A stretch of DNA of 64,000 bases, from the NCBI RefSeq assembly GCF_001651035.1, contig NZ_LXRG01000233.1:186001-250000 (forward strand), read 5' to 3'. The position numbers and the translations under genes were made by a program. The stretch is from Halomonas sp. ALS9 (GTDB taxonomy: Bacteria > Pseudomonadota > Gammaproteobacteria > Pseudomonadales > Halomonadaceae). Under the pieces are notes generated by a model. The model had not been told where the DNA came from. It saw only the letters and a program-made list of their open reading frames with translations, and ran no database searches. Of this stretch, positions 25,818-34,459 are shown one piece after another (the first letter of the stretch is position 1; each line of letters starts with the position of its first letter).

Positions 25818-26305
25818 TGCCCCGTGCACCGGTAGTGCCTATTTTAGTTATTTGGCTAAGTCTGCTTCTGGCGTTATGTTTGCAAGTGATGCCGTTAGCC
25901 GATGGTTGGCAGGTGTATCGTCCCGAGTGGTTGGGGCTTATGCTCATCTACTGGTGTATGCGGACTCCCGATAGAATCGGCGTTTTTCATGGCTTTGTAC
26001 TGGGCATTTTGATGGATTTAATTGAAGGCACAGCGTTGGGGCAGCATGCGCTCATCTATGCGCTGTTGGCATTTCTATGTGCTCTGGTCTACCCACGTTT
26101 TCGGGCCTATTCGCTGGTACAGCAGTCGGCACTGGTGCTGGTGCTGCTGGGCTTGATGCAGTTGGTCGCCCAGTGGCTGCGCACTATCGTGGGTGATTTT
26201 TCGATTCATTTGGCGTTTTTAATTCCCGCGCTGATCAGTGCACTGCTATGGCCGTGGCTGGCGACGATGTTCCAGGCGTTAGAGCGTCGGTTGGCCGCCT
26301 CATGA
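25817..26305 (+). CDS. mreD: Rod shape-determining protein MreD
   Basis: A 162-residue inner-membrane protein with about five hydrophobic segments and few charged residues, including the family-like region LGIMDLIEGTALGQHAL. It works with MreC in the elongasome. The ATG overlaps the mreC stop (TGATG), and its own stop overlaps the maf start (ATGA), indicating translational coupling throughout. Confidence 0.93.
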   Translation: MPRAPVVPILVIWLSLLLALCLQVMPLADGWQVYRPEWLGLMLIYWCMRTPDRIGVFHGFVLGILMDLIEGTALGQHALIYALLAFLCALVYPRFRAYSLVQQSALVLVLLGLMQLVAQWLRTIVGDFSIHLAFLIPALISALLWPWLATMFQALERRLAAS

Positions 26306-26883
26306 TTGCACCTGTTTTATGTTTGGCCTCGGCTTCTCCACGCCGTCGGGATTTGCTCGCATCCATTGGTGTGCCGGTCAAGGTTCATCCTTGCGATATT
26401 GATGAGACGCCGCTGGTTGGGGAGTCGGCTCAAGCCTATGTAAAGCGCTTGGCGATAGCCAAAGCCGAAGCGGCGGCGCCATTCACTGATCTGCCTACCT
26501 TAGGTTCAGATACCGCTGTGGTTGTCGATGAGCGTATCCTAGGTAAGCCGGCGCATGCTGAGGAGGGCGCCGAAATGTTGCGGCTGCTTTCTGGGCGCCA
26601 CCACCAGGTGCTTACCGCCGTGGCGGTGAGTGGGCCAGCGGGAATGCTTTCCTGCTGTGTGACAACCCAGGTGACGATGCGTGAGATCAGCGCCGATGAA
26701 ATCGCTGCCTACTGGCGTACCGGTGAGCCCGCAGATAAGGCGGGAGGCTACGCTATACAGGGATTAGCGTCCATATTTGTAAAACAGATTCAAGGCAGTC
26801 ACTCGGCAGTGGTAGGGCTACCGTTGTTCGAGACGACGCACTTGCTATGCCGACAGGGAGTTCCTATCTGGCAGCGCGTTTAA
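26302..26883 (+). CDS. maf: Maf family nucleoside triphosphate pyrophosphatase
   Basis: A 193-residue Maf-fold pyrophosphatase that hydrolyses non-standard or excess nucleotides such as dTTP and UTP. It begins with LCLASASPRRRDLL (family SPRR motif near residue 11), followed by LGSDTAVVVDERILGKP near residue 67 and GGYAIQG near 152. The position after mreD and before rng suggests YhdE, the dTTP/UTP type. The ATG overlaps the mreD TGA. Confidence 0.93.
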   Translation: MIAPVLCLASASPRRRDLLASIGVPVKVHPCDIDETPLVGESAQAYVKRLAIAKAEAAAPFTDLPTLGSDTAVVVDERILGKPAHAEEGAEMLRLLSGRHHQVLTAVAVSGPAGMLSCCVTTQVTMREISADEIAAYWRTGEPADKAGGYAIQGLASIFVKQIQGSHSAVVGLPLFETTHLLCRQGVPIWQRV

Positions 26884-26953
26884 CGCCCTTGAATAAAGGG
26901 TGTCGCCGCCTGTATCGCTGGCAAGGAATACGTCAACCAACAAGGAATTTTGC

Positions 26954-28417
26954 ATGAGCGGTGAAGTTCTCATCAATTTAACGCCAATGGAAACCCGCGT
27001 CGCGCTGGTCGAAAACGGCGTTTTGCAAGAGGCACTGATCGAGCGTTCCCGCCGGCGTGGCATCGTGGGCAATATCTACAAAGGCAAAGTGGTTCGTGTA
27101 CTGCCTGGCATGCAGGCTGCCTTTGTTGATATTGGCTTAGAGCGGGCGGCGTTTATTCACGCCCACGAAGTGATGCCTCCCGGCATACCGCTTGATGAGC
27201 AGCAGACTATCGGCCAGTTGCTTCACGAGGGCCAGGCGTTAGTGGTGCAAGCGACCAAAGACCCTATTGGTAGCAAAGGGGCGCGCTTAACCACGCATCT
27301 TTCGATCCCATCCCGCTATCTGGTCTATATGCCTGATTCTCCTCATCACGGCGTTTCGCAGCGTATTGAGGATGAGCGTGAGCGCGAGCGGTTAAAAGCC
27401 CTGCTAGACAGCAGCGTGGCGGAGCAGACGCTGGAAGTGACGGGAGGCTTTATTGTCCGAACTGCCGCGGAAGGCGTCGGTGGCGAAGAGCTAAAAGGGG
27501 ATATGCACTTTCTACTGCGACTGTGGCGCAAAGTCAGCGAGCGTAAAGTAACCGCTACGCCGCAAAGCGTGATTTATGATGATTTGCCGCTCTTTATGCG
27601 TACTCTGCGCGACGTAATGCGCGACGATATCGAAAAAGTGCGTATCGATTCACGGGAAAACTTCGTCAAGCTAGTCGAGTTTGCTGAAGAGTTTATGCCC
27701 GACGCGGTGGAGCGGATTGAATACTATCCCGGCGAGCGTCCCATTTTTGATCTTTACAGCGTCGAAGATGAGATCCAAAAAGCGTTGGGGCGCAAGGTAC
27801 AGTTGAAATCCGGTGGCTATCTGGTGATTGACCCCACTGAGGCAATGACCACTATTGATGTCAACACCGGCGGTTATGTCGGTCATCGCAACCTTGAAGA
27901 GACCATTTTTAAAACCAACCTTGAGGCGGCCACGACAATAGCCCGCCAGCTTCGGCTGCGTAATCTAGGCGGCATTATCATTATCGACTTTATCGATATG
28001 GCGGATGTTGAACATCAGCGACAGGTCTTGCGGGTGTTGGAAAAAGCCTTAGAGCGTGATCATGCCAAAACCAAATGCACTGGCGTTACCGAGCTTGGCC
28101 TCGTTCAATTGACCCGTAAGCGCACCCGGGAGAGCCTGGAGCAAACGATGTGTGAAGCCTGCCCGACTTGCAGTGGGCGGGGGACGCTTAAAACGCCAGA
28201 AACTGTCTGCTATGAAATCTTTCGTGAGATACTGCGCGAAGAGCGCGCTTATAGCGCTGAGACCTACATGGTGCTGGCATCACAACCTGTCGTTGATCGT
28301 TTGCTGGATGAAGAGTCAGCCGCGGTGGCTGACTTGGAGGCGTTTATCAATAAAACCATTCGCTTTCAGGTTGAGCAGCACTACTCCCAAGAACAGTACG
28401 ATATTGTGCTGATGTAA
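26954..28417 (+). CDS. rng: Ribonuclease G
   Basis: A 487-residue endonuclease of the RNase E/G family that matures the 5' end of 16S rRNA and processes mRNAs. The N-terminal region (MSGEVLINLTPMETRVALVENG) leads into an S1 domain with GNIYKGKVVRVLPGMQAAFVDIG. The DNase-I-like catalytic region holds IDVNTGG and IIIIDFIDM, and the zinc-link cysteines occur in CEACPTC. There is no long disordered tail as in RNase E. The ATG at 26954 follows AAGGA. Confidence 0.95.
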   Translation: MSGEVLINLTPMETRVALVENGVLQEALIERSRRRGIVGNIYKGKVVRVLPGMQAAFVDIGLERAAFIHAHEVMPPGIPLDEQQTIGQLLHEGQALVVQATKDPIGSKGARLTTHLSIPSRYLVYMPDSPHHGVSQRIEDERERERLKALLDSSVAEQTLEVTGGFIVRTAAEGVGGEELKGDMHFLLRLWRKVSERKVTATPQSVIYDDLPLFMRTLRDVMRDDIEKVRIDSRENFVKLVEFAEEFMPDAVERIEYYPGERPIFDLYSVEDEIQKALGRKVQLKSGGYLVIDPTEAMTTIDVNTGGYVGHRNLEETIFKTNLEAATTIARQLRLRNLGGIIIIDFIDMADVEHQRQVLRVLEKALERDHAKTKCTGVTELGLVQLTRKRTRESLEQTMCEACPTCSGRGTLKTPETVCYEIFREILREERAYSAETYMVLASQPVVDRLLDEESAAVADLEAFINKTIRFQVEQHYSQEQYDIVLM

Positions 28418-28419
28418 CC

Positions 28420-31400
28420 ATGCTAACGCGTTCGCTGGTGCGTTGGAGTTTGTTGATCGCTGCCTGGCTACTGGGCAGCGCGGCTGTGCTGCTGTTACTG
28501 CTGCGCTTGGCGATTAGCCAATCCGATGCCCTAACCCCCCGCATTGAAGCGCTGCTTGAGGCGCGCATTGGCGTGCCGGTCACCATCGATCAGCTATCGC
28601 TTTCGCTCGCTCGGAGCGACTTTTTGTTACGCCTTGAGGGTGTAAACGCGGAGACCCCCGATGGCCAAGCGCTATTTTCCCTGGAACATGCGGGGCTGCG
28701 TTTGGATACCTGGGCATCGCTTGTCAATATGGCGCCGATTTTTAGCGACGCACGCATCAGCGGTACTCAGTTTCACCTTTATCAAGGCACGGGAGCTACT
28801 TGGCAATGGCCTGAACCCGCTGAGTTACCGCTACTAATGGCGCCGGATCCAGAGGTCGACCTTGATACTATCGATACTTGGACCGGCTTGATTTTGCGGC
28901 AACGCGTATGGGTAGATGATACCCGGGTAGTCCTGCATGGTCGCCATAATACCGTAATGCTGTATGCCGAGACCTTGCTGCTAACCGGCGATGAACGGCG
29001 CACAAGAATGGAAGGCGCAATCAATATTGCGGAATCCATGCAGCAAGCTCGAGTTGAAGCTCTGCCCGCAGCGGAAATAAAAGTCGAAATGCAGCCCGGC
29101 CGACAGGGCTTCAGCGATTTTTCGGCAGCATTGCAACTCGATGTTCAGCTCGACCAATTAGTTGTTCTGGCAGATATGTTCCGGCCGGATCATGCCGCTT
29201 ATTTAGAGCAAGCTGGCGGCAGTGCGCGGCTGTGGGGGCGCTGGAGCGCCGGACGCCTTGAGGAAGCTCGCGTCGCTGTCGATGTTCCCCAGTTAACGCT
29301 ACGCCATCAGGTTCAGTACGCGGTGTTAAGGGACATTGAGGCCAATGGTTTATGGCAGCGCGACGGCGACGGGGGGGAAGCGTGGCTAAGCGGTGATGCA
29401 GATAGCGTGGAGTGGGCGCAGCCCCCTGGAGGTAGCGTTGGGCCTGCCTTGCCACGCCACTGGCACGCCACCCACCAGCCAGGGCAGTGGGAAGTACGCA
29501 CCAGTGCTTTTGAACTCGCCTCGCTGACCGCTTGGCGCGATTATGTACTGCTCCCCGAGTCCGTCACCCGAGTATTGCAAACCCTCGCCCCCCGTGGGCA
29601 AGTCGAGGGGTTACACGTGGGACAGCAAGATGGCCACTGGGGAGTGGACGCGGCGCTAACTGGCGTCGAAGTCTCACCCTGGCAGCAAGCGCCCGGTGGC
29701 GGCCCTCTGGATGCCTGGGTGCAGGCGCGAGACTTCCGCGGGCGCGTGCTGTTTAGCAGTAATGGCGAAAGTACCCTCTATTTCCCCGAGTTTTTTGCCG
29801 CTCCCATGCAGCTGCGGCGCGCTGAAGGGGAAGTCGAATGGGTATACGACGGCCCCAATACCATGGTGAGTGGCAAGCGGCTAAGCGTTGATTGGGACGG
29901 TGCGCAGATAGCGGGTGGCTTTGGTTTGGTGACCGGAAACCAGCGTGGTCACTTTGGTTTAGATCTGACGTTCAGTGACGTAGATGCTGTGGAGCGCCCG
30001 CTTGCTCAGTGGTTGCCGCTCAGCGTCATGGGCGACGAGCTGCGCGAATGGCTGCTTAATGATATTGGCGGCTACGTCAGCAAGGGCTCGCTGCAGCTAA
30101 GCCAGCCGTTAGGCGAAGGGGCGACTGCCCAGGACTTTACAGCAACGCTTGCCTTGGCGGTGACGCAAGGGCATTTGCCGATTGCGCCAGGCTGGCCACG
30201 CCTTGACGATGTCGAGGGGCGACTGAAGTGGCAAAACAAGGTGTTAGAGGCTGAAATTGATAACGCCCAGAGCCATGGTGTCACGGCTTCAGAGGGCGAG
30301 GTGGTGATGGAGGATGAGACGCTCAACCTTTCGGGGCAGTTAACCTCGGATGGGCCAGCGCTAATATCATTTTTACAGGCGATGCCCGAGATCGACCTTT
30401 CCCAACTAAGTGATTTGCGCGTGACGGGGGACGTTAACGGCGATATTGCGCTGTCGTTGCCGTTGGCAAACCCTGAGGCGCTGCAGCTGGAAATTAATGC
30501 TCAGCCGCGCTTCTCGGAAGTGGTTTATCAACCGCTCGACCTTCGCCTTCAATCGGTTGAGGGGGATCTCGCTTGGCTTCAAGATGGGGAGAGTTCGGGA
30601 CTCGTCGGCGAGGCTAGTGGTCAGTTGCTTGGGGGGGCTATCAACGCTGATATTGATACTCAAAGCGACGGCATACAACTGCAAGGGCGTGTCGCTACCG
30701 CGGCGCTGTTCGGGCTTGCTGGGTTAGACAGTAGCCAAGGGCGCCTGCCCTTTGAAGGGCCGATAGAGTGGCAGGGCCGTGTCACCCTAAGCCCAGCGCC
30801 CTCCCTGCGTCTTGAGAGTCGCTTGCTCGGCGTCACCAGCCACCTGCCCGAACCGTTTGCCAAATCACCACAGCAGCCCTGGCCGTGGACATTGACCGCT
30901 GATTTAGATGCCAAACGACTTGAAACGCAGCTGGCCGATATCGTTTCAGCACGCATCCAACAGCGTAATGGCGAGCTATCAGGGTCGCTAAAGTTAGGCA
31001 GCCAAGCGGAGCGCCTGCCGGGCTGGCCCACTCAGCCCGGCATCAGTCTTGACGCTGCCGTGCCAAGGCTTGATCCGTTAGCGTGGCAGCGGGCGATAGC
31101 GCCGCTAATGGCTGGCGGAACCACTATGCCGTCAAGTGAAGGCACTCAAACACCGCTGGATGTCTCGTTAACCACCCCCTGCGTGGTTTATCAAAGCGAG
31201 TGTTTAGGCAGTCTTAACGCATCTGGAGGCATCAACGCTGGTCTGATCGATTTGGGCCTAAGTGGTAACCTGGTCACCGGGCGTTTACAGTACGATGCTG
31301 AGTCACCGCAACCGTTAGACATGACCATTGAAGCGTTGGCGCTTGATCGCTTGTTGGCGTTAGCCAATGTCGAACATGACAGCGATGCACCGATGCCCGA

Positions 31401-32274
31401 CTCCTGGATGGAATCAGTCGAAACTCAGCGTCAGGCGCCTATGGCCATTCCGGATTGGCTGGCCGATGTGCCCAATGGGCGATTGCGTTTAGCCGAAATT
31501 GCCATGGGGCCGCGCCGCTTTGGCCCCTTGACCGCCTACTGGAAAACCGACGGTGAGCGCTTTTCGCTTACCCCTGTCGGCTTAACCCTGGGCCAGCTAT
31601 CGGCGCGCGGCGAGCTGCACTGGGAGGGGGATGCTGTTTCGAGTCATACCCGCGCAGACATTACGATTCAGGGCGGAGATATTGGCACTGCCCTTGAGCG
31701 CCTTGACCAGCCGGTGGCCATGCGCAGCCGAAGTACCGATGTGGTCGCCTCGCTTGACTGGCCGGGGGCACCCTGGCAATTGGAGTTAAGTCGCTCAGAT
31801 GGCTATATCAGTACCGACATTCGCGACGGCCGTTTTGTCACCCTGGAGTCGGCGCCTGCGCGGTTAATTGGCTTGCTTAATTTCGATAATATTTTACGTC
31901 GTCTGCGCCTGGATTTTTCCGACGTAACCGGCCGGGGCACGGCATTTGACCGTGTCAAGGGCACCGCTGATGTTACCGGTGGGCTGTTGACGCTTCGCGG
32001 GCCATTGCAAATTGATGCCCCGGCCACCACCCTAACGCTTACCGGCAGTGTTGACTTGGTGACGCGTGAACTTGACCAGCGGCTTGGCGTCACACTACCA
32101 GTGACGCAAAGTTTACCGATCGCGGCGATCGCCGTTGGCGCACCCATCGTGGGCGGCGCGCTGTTCCTTGCTGACCAGCTATTTGGCGACGCTTTAGATC
32201 GTGCCACGACACTCCATTATCGCGTGCGAGGCCCTTGGACTTCGCCGCAGGTTACTTTAGAAGGCCCCCAATGA
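28420..32274 (+). CDS. yhdP: YhdP, AsmA-like inter-membrane lipid transport protein
   Basis: A 1284-residue AsmA-like protein with one N-terminal membrane anchor (about residues 7-29) and a very long periplasmic beta-rich body. In E. coli, YhdP, TamB and YdbH form bridges that carry phospholipid to the outer membrane. The C-terminal region near residues 1130-1260 (LLNFDNILRRLRLDFSDVTGRGTAFD) matches the conserved AsmA2/DUF3971 end. It starts 2 bp after rng, and its stop overlaps the tldD ATG. Confidence 0.93.
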   Translation: MLTRSLVRWSLLIAAWLLGSAAVLLLLLRLAISQSDALTPRIEALLEARIGVPVTIDQLSLSLARSDFLLRLEGVNAETPDGQALFSLEHAGLRLDTWASLVNMAPIFSDARISGTQFHLYQGTGATWQWPEPAELPLLMAPDPEVDLDTIDTWTGLILRQRVWVDDTRVVLHGRHNTVMLYAETLLLTGDERRTRMEGAINIAESMQQARVEALPAAEIKVEMQPGRQGFSDFSAALQLDVQLDQLVVLADMFRPDHAAYLEQAGGSARLWGRWSAGRLEEARVAVDVPQLTLRHQVQYAVLRDIEANGLWQRDGDGGEAWLSGDADSVEWAQPPGGSVGPALPRHWHATHQPGQWEVRTSAFELASLTAWRDYVLLPESVTRVLQTLAPRGQVEGLHVGQQDGHWGVDAALTGVEVSPWQQAPGGGPLDAWVQARDFRGRVLFSSNGESTLYFPEFFAAPMQLRRAEGEVEWVYDGPNTMVSGKRLSVDWDGAQIAGGFGLVTGNQRGHFGLDLTFSDVDAVERPLAQWLPLSVMGDELREWLLNDIGGYVSKGSLQLSQPLGEGATAQDFTATLALAVTQGHLPIAPGWPRLDDVEGRLKWQNKVLEAEIDNAQSHGVTASEGEVVMEDETLNLSGQLTSDGPALISFLQAMPEIDLSQLSDLRVTGDVNGDIALSLPLANPEALQLEINAQPRFSEVVYQPLDLRLQSVEGDLAWLQDGESSGLVGEASGQLLGGAINADIDTQSDGIQLQGRVATAALFGLAGLDSSQGRLPFEGPIEWQGRVTLSPAPSLRLESRLLGVTSHLPEPFAKSPQQPWPWTLTADLDAKRLETQLADIVSARIQQRNGELSGSLKLGSQAERLPGWPTQPGISLDAAVPRLDPLAWQRAIAPLMAGGTTMPSSEGTQTPLDVSLTTPCVVYQSECLGSLNASGGINAGLIDLGLSGNLVTGRLQYDAESPQPLDMTIEALALDRLLALANVEHDSDAPMPDSWMESVETQRQAPMAIPDWLADVPNGRLRLAEIAMGPRRFGPLTAYWKTDGERFSLTPVGLTLGQLSARGELHWEGDAVSSHTRADITIQGGDIGTALERLDQPVAMRSRSTDVVASLDWPGAPWQLELSRSDGYISTDIRDGRFVTLESAPARLIGLLNFDNILRRLRLDFSDVTGRGTAFDRVKGTADVTGGLLTLRGPLQIDAPATTLTLTGSVDLVTRELDQRLGVTLPVTQSLPIAAIAVGAPIVGGALFLADQLFGDALDRATTLHYRVRGPWTSPQVTLEGPQ

Positions 32275-33722
32275 CCGCATATAAAAGTGATGTAGATACG
32301 GCTGCTGCCATTCTGTTGACCCCTGGAGGGCTTGATTTAGACGCTCTGGAAACGGGGTTGGGCTACGCCATGGGCGCGGGCATTGACTACGCTGATCTGT
32401 ATTTTCAACGTACCTGGCAAGAGGGTTGGGTGCTGGAAGATGGGGAGGTGAAAGAGGCTAGCTACAATATTGACGGCGGCGTCGGTGTGCGCTCCCTGGC
32501 GGGTGAAAAAACCGGATTTGCCTACTCCAACCAAATTACGGCCGATGCGTTAATGGACACTGGCCGGACCGCTGCAGGTATTGTGCGCAGTGGTCAACGC
32601 CTGCCCGGGCAATTGGTTCAACCCGTTTCGGCTACGTCGCGCTACGCGGGGATTGACCCATTAGCCGGGCTAAGCGCCGAAGAGAAAGTCGCCATGTTAA
32701 AACAGGCTGACCGAGTCGCCCGTGTCGCAGATCCTAGCATCAGTCAGGTGAGTGCTTCCCTATCGGGTACCTACGAAGTGGTGTTAGTGCGGGCCAGCGA
32801 TGGCACTTTGGCGGCAGATATTCGCCCTCTGGTGCGCTTTAATGTCAGCGTGATTGCGGTTAAGAACGGACGCCGTGAGCGCGGCAGCGCGGGCGGTGGT
32901 GGTCGTTACTCCATGGCCAAATTGCGCGATGATCAAGTCGCAGAGCAGTACGCTAAAGAAGCCGTTCGTCAGGCGCTGGTCAACCTGGAAGCCATTGATG
33001 CGCCCGCTGGGCAAATGCCGGTGGTGCTGGCGTCAGGCTGGCCAGGGATTTTACTCCATGAAGCCGTCGGCCACGGCCTGGAAGGGGATTTTAACCGTAA
33101 GGGAAGTTCCGCCTTTGCGGGCCAAATGGGTAAGCGGGTAGCCGCTAAAGGCGTCACTATTGTCGACGATGCTACGCTAGCGGATTGCCGTGGCTCCATG
33201 AGCGTTGATGACGAGGGCACGCCGGGCCAATACACGCCGCTTATTGAAGACGGTATTTTGACTGGCTATATGCAGGACAAACTCAATGCTCGCTTAATGG
33301 ATATGGCCCCCACAGGCAACGCGCGGCGTGAATCCTTTGCCCACCTGCCGATGCCGCGTATGACGAACACCGTTATGCTCGCAGGCCAAGAAGAGCCCAG
33401 CGATATCATCAAAAGCGTTAAGCGCGGTATTTATGCGGTGAGCTTTGGCGGCGGTCAGGTGGATATTACCTCGGGTAAATTTGTGTTCTCTGCCAGCGAA
33501 GCCTACCTAATTGAAGACGGTAAAGTGACGGCGCCGGTGAAAGGGGCCACCTTAATTGGTAATGGGCCGGAAGCGATGCAGCGGGTTTCTATGATTGGCC
33601 ACGATATGGCGCTGGATACCGGCATCGGCGTGTGTGGTAAAGAGGGGCAGGGAGTGCCGGTGGGTGTCGGCCAGCCTACCTTGAAATTGGATGAGCTGAC
33701 CGTCGGTGGGACTCAGTCTTAA
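32271..33722 (+). CDS. tldD: Metalloprotease TldD
   Basis: A 483-residue TldD/PmbA-family subunit. With PmbA (TldE) it forms a heterodimeric zinc protease that cleaves unfolded peptides, matures microcin B17 and degrades CcdA in E. coli. The metal motif HEAVGHGLEGDF is present near residue 263, marking this as the catalytic subunit. The ATG at 32271 overlaps the yhdP stop. The stop codon lies inside a four-copy 13-bp repeat. Confidence 0.95.
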   Translation: MTAYKSDVDTAAAILLTPGGLDLDALETGLGYAMGAGIDYADLYFQRTWQEGWVLEDGEVKEASYNIDGGVGVRSLAGEKTGFAYSNQITADALMDTGRTAAGIVRSGQRLPGQLVQPVSATSRYAGIDPLAGLSAEEKVAMLKQADRVARVADPSISQVSASLSGTYEVVLVRASDGTLAADIRPLVRFNVSVIAVKNGRRERGSAGGGGRYSMAKLRDDQVAEQYAKEAVRQALVNLEAIDAPAGQMPVVLASGWPGILLHEAVGHGLEGDFNRKGSSAFAGQMGKRVAAKGVTIVDDATLADCRGSMSVDDEGTPGQYTPLIEDGILTGYMQDKLNARLMDMAPTGNARRESFAHLPMPRMTNTVMLAGQEEPSDIIKSVKRGIYAVSFGGGQVDITSGKFVFSASEAYLIEDGKVTAPVKGATLIGNGPEAMQRVSMIGHDMALDTGIGVCGKEGQGVPVGVGQPTLKLDELTVGGTQS

Positions 33723-33768
33723 GTGCTGGTCTTAAGTACTGGTCTTAAGTGCTGGTCTTAAGTGCTGC
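33717..33768 (+). repeat. 13-bp tandem repeat, four copies, across the tldD stop
   Basis: Four head-to-tail copies of TCTTAAGTGCTGG; the second has one change (GTACT) and the last ends in C. The first copy contains the tldD stop codon. The array fills the whole 48-bp gap between the convergent genes tldD and darP, leaving no visible terminator. The near-identity suggests recent expansion. Confidence 0.95.
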
Positions 33769-33770
33769 CT

Positions 33771-34304
33771 TTAAAGAGCAAGCGTTTCGCGCAGGTGTTT
33801 GAAGAGCTTGCGCGAGCTGGTGGGTGGTTTGCCCTGTTCGCGCTCTCGCTGGGCGTTGCGAATCAACTGACGCAAGGTCTGGCGGTCGGCATCTGGGTGC
33901 TCTGCCATAAAAAGGTCAACAGCAGGATCGCCTTCGTCAATTAAGCGTTCCCGCCATTTTTCCAGTCGGTGGAAGGCATGGTCGCGCTGCTCCTGCTCCT
34001 GATCGATGGAATCGAATACGCCTTGAATGGCGGTGAGATCCTCTTTACGGATTAGCTTACCGACATACTGCATATGACGGCGGCGACCTTCATGGGAACG
34101 AATGCGCGAGGTTTCCTCGATAGCGCGCAGCATATCGTCAGAAAGGGGGAAACGAGCTCGTTCCGCCGGTCGCATGGCGATTAAGGTTTCCCCAAGTGCC
34201 TGTAAGGCATGCATTTCACGTTTGAGTTGCGACTTGCTAGGGCGTTCTTCCTGCTCTTCTACTTCATTAGTACTTAGGACGGGATCGGGACGTTGCTTAC
34301 GCAT
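33771..34304 (-). CDS. darP: Ribosome-associated protein DarP (YjgA family)
   Basis: A 177-residue highly charged protein of the YjgA/DUF615 family. The E. coli member binds late 50S precursors and helps activate the peptidyl-transferase centre. Family landmarks include PSKSQLKREMHALQALGE near residue 22, RRRHMQYVGKLIR near 74, and LRQLIRNAQRERE near 144. The ATG at 34304 gives the normal length; extension upstream would translate a repeat array. It is convergent with tldD. Confidence 0.92.
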   Translation of the reverse strand: MRKQRPDPVLSTNEVEEQEERPSKSQLKREMHALQALGETLIAMRPAERARFPLSDDMLRAIEETSRIRSHEGRRRHMQYVGKLIRKEDLTAIQGVFDSIDQEQEQRDHAFHRLEKWRERLIDEGDPAVDLFMAEHPDADRQTLRQLIRNAQREREQGKPPTSSRKLFKHLRETLAL

Positions 34305-34371
34305 AGTGTGACTCACAGACAAGATTCGTGGCGGCATTATACCAGCTGCGAGTACAACATTGATTCGCCGA

Positions 34372-34446
34372 AGATACTCTCTTGAAAGATACTCTCTTGA
34401 AAGACGTTCTCTTGAAAGATATTCGGTTGAGAGACATTCGTTTGAA
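34372..34446 (+). repeat. 15-bp tandem repeat, five copies, in the pmbA leader
   Basis: Five head-to-tail 15-mers on an AGATACTCTCTTGAA pattern: two exact copies, then AGACGTTCTCTTGAA, AGATATTCGGTTGAG and AGACATTCGTTTGAA. The unit is a multiple of three, and the array is open in the pmbA frame, reading as pentapeptides like KDTLL, KDVLL, KDIRL. It ends 13 bp before the pmbA ATG. Confidence 0.93.
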
Positions 34447-34447
34447 A

Positions 34448-34455
34448 AAAGGAGG
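34448..34455 (+). promoter_or_regulatory. Strong ribosome binding site for pmbA
   Basis: AAAGGAGG, a full match to the anti-Shine-Dalgarno complement, ends four bases before the ATG at 34460. It decides for that ATG rather than the TTG codons inside the upstream repeat array. Confidence 0.8.
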
Positions 34456-34459
34456 CCAT

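Noticed and set aside
33717..33768. The tldD repeat array as a small CRISPR
   Set aside because: Units are 13 bp and directly adjacent without spacers, and no cas gene is present.
34372..34446. Repeated CTTGAAA in the pmbA leader as sigma-32 -35 boxes
   Set aside because: No CCCCAT-like -10 box lies 11-15 bases downstream of any copy; the motif is a by-product of the 15-bp repeat.
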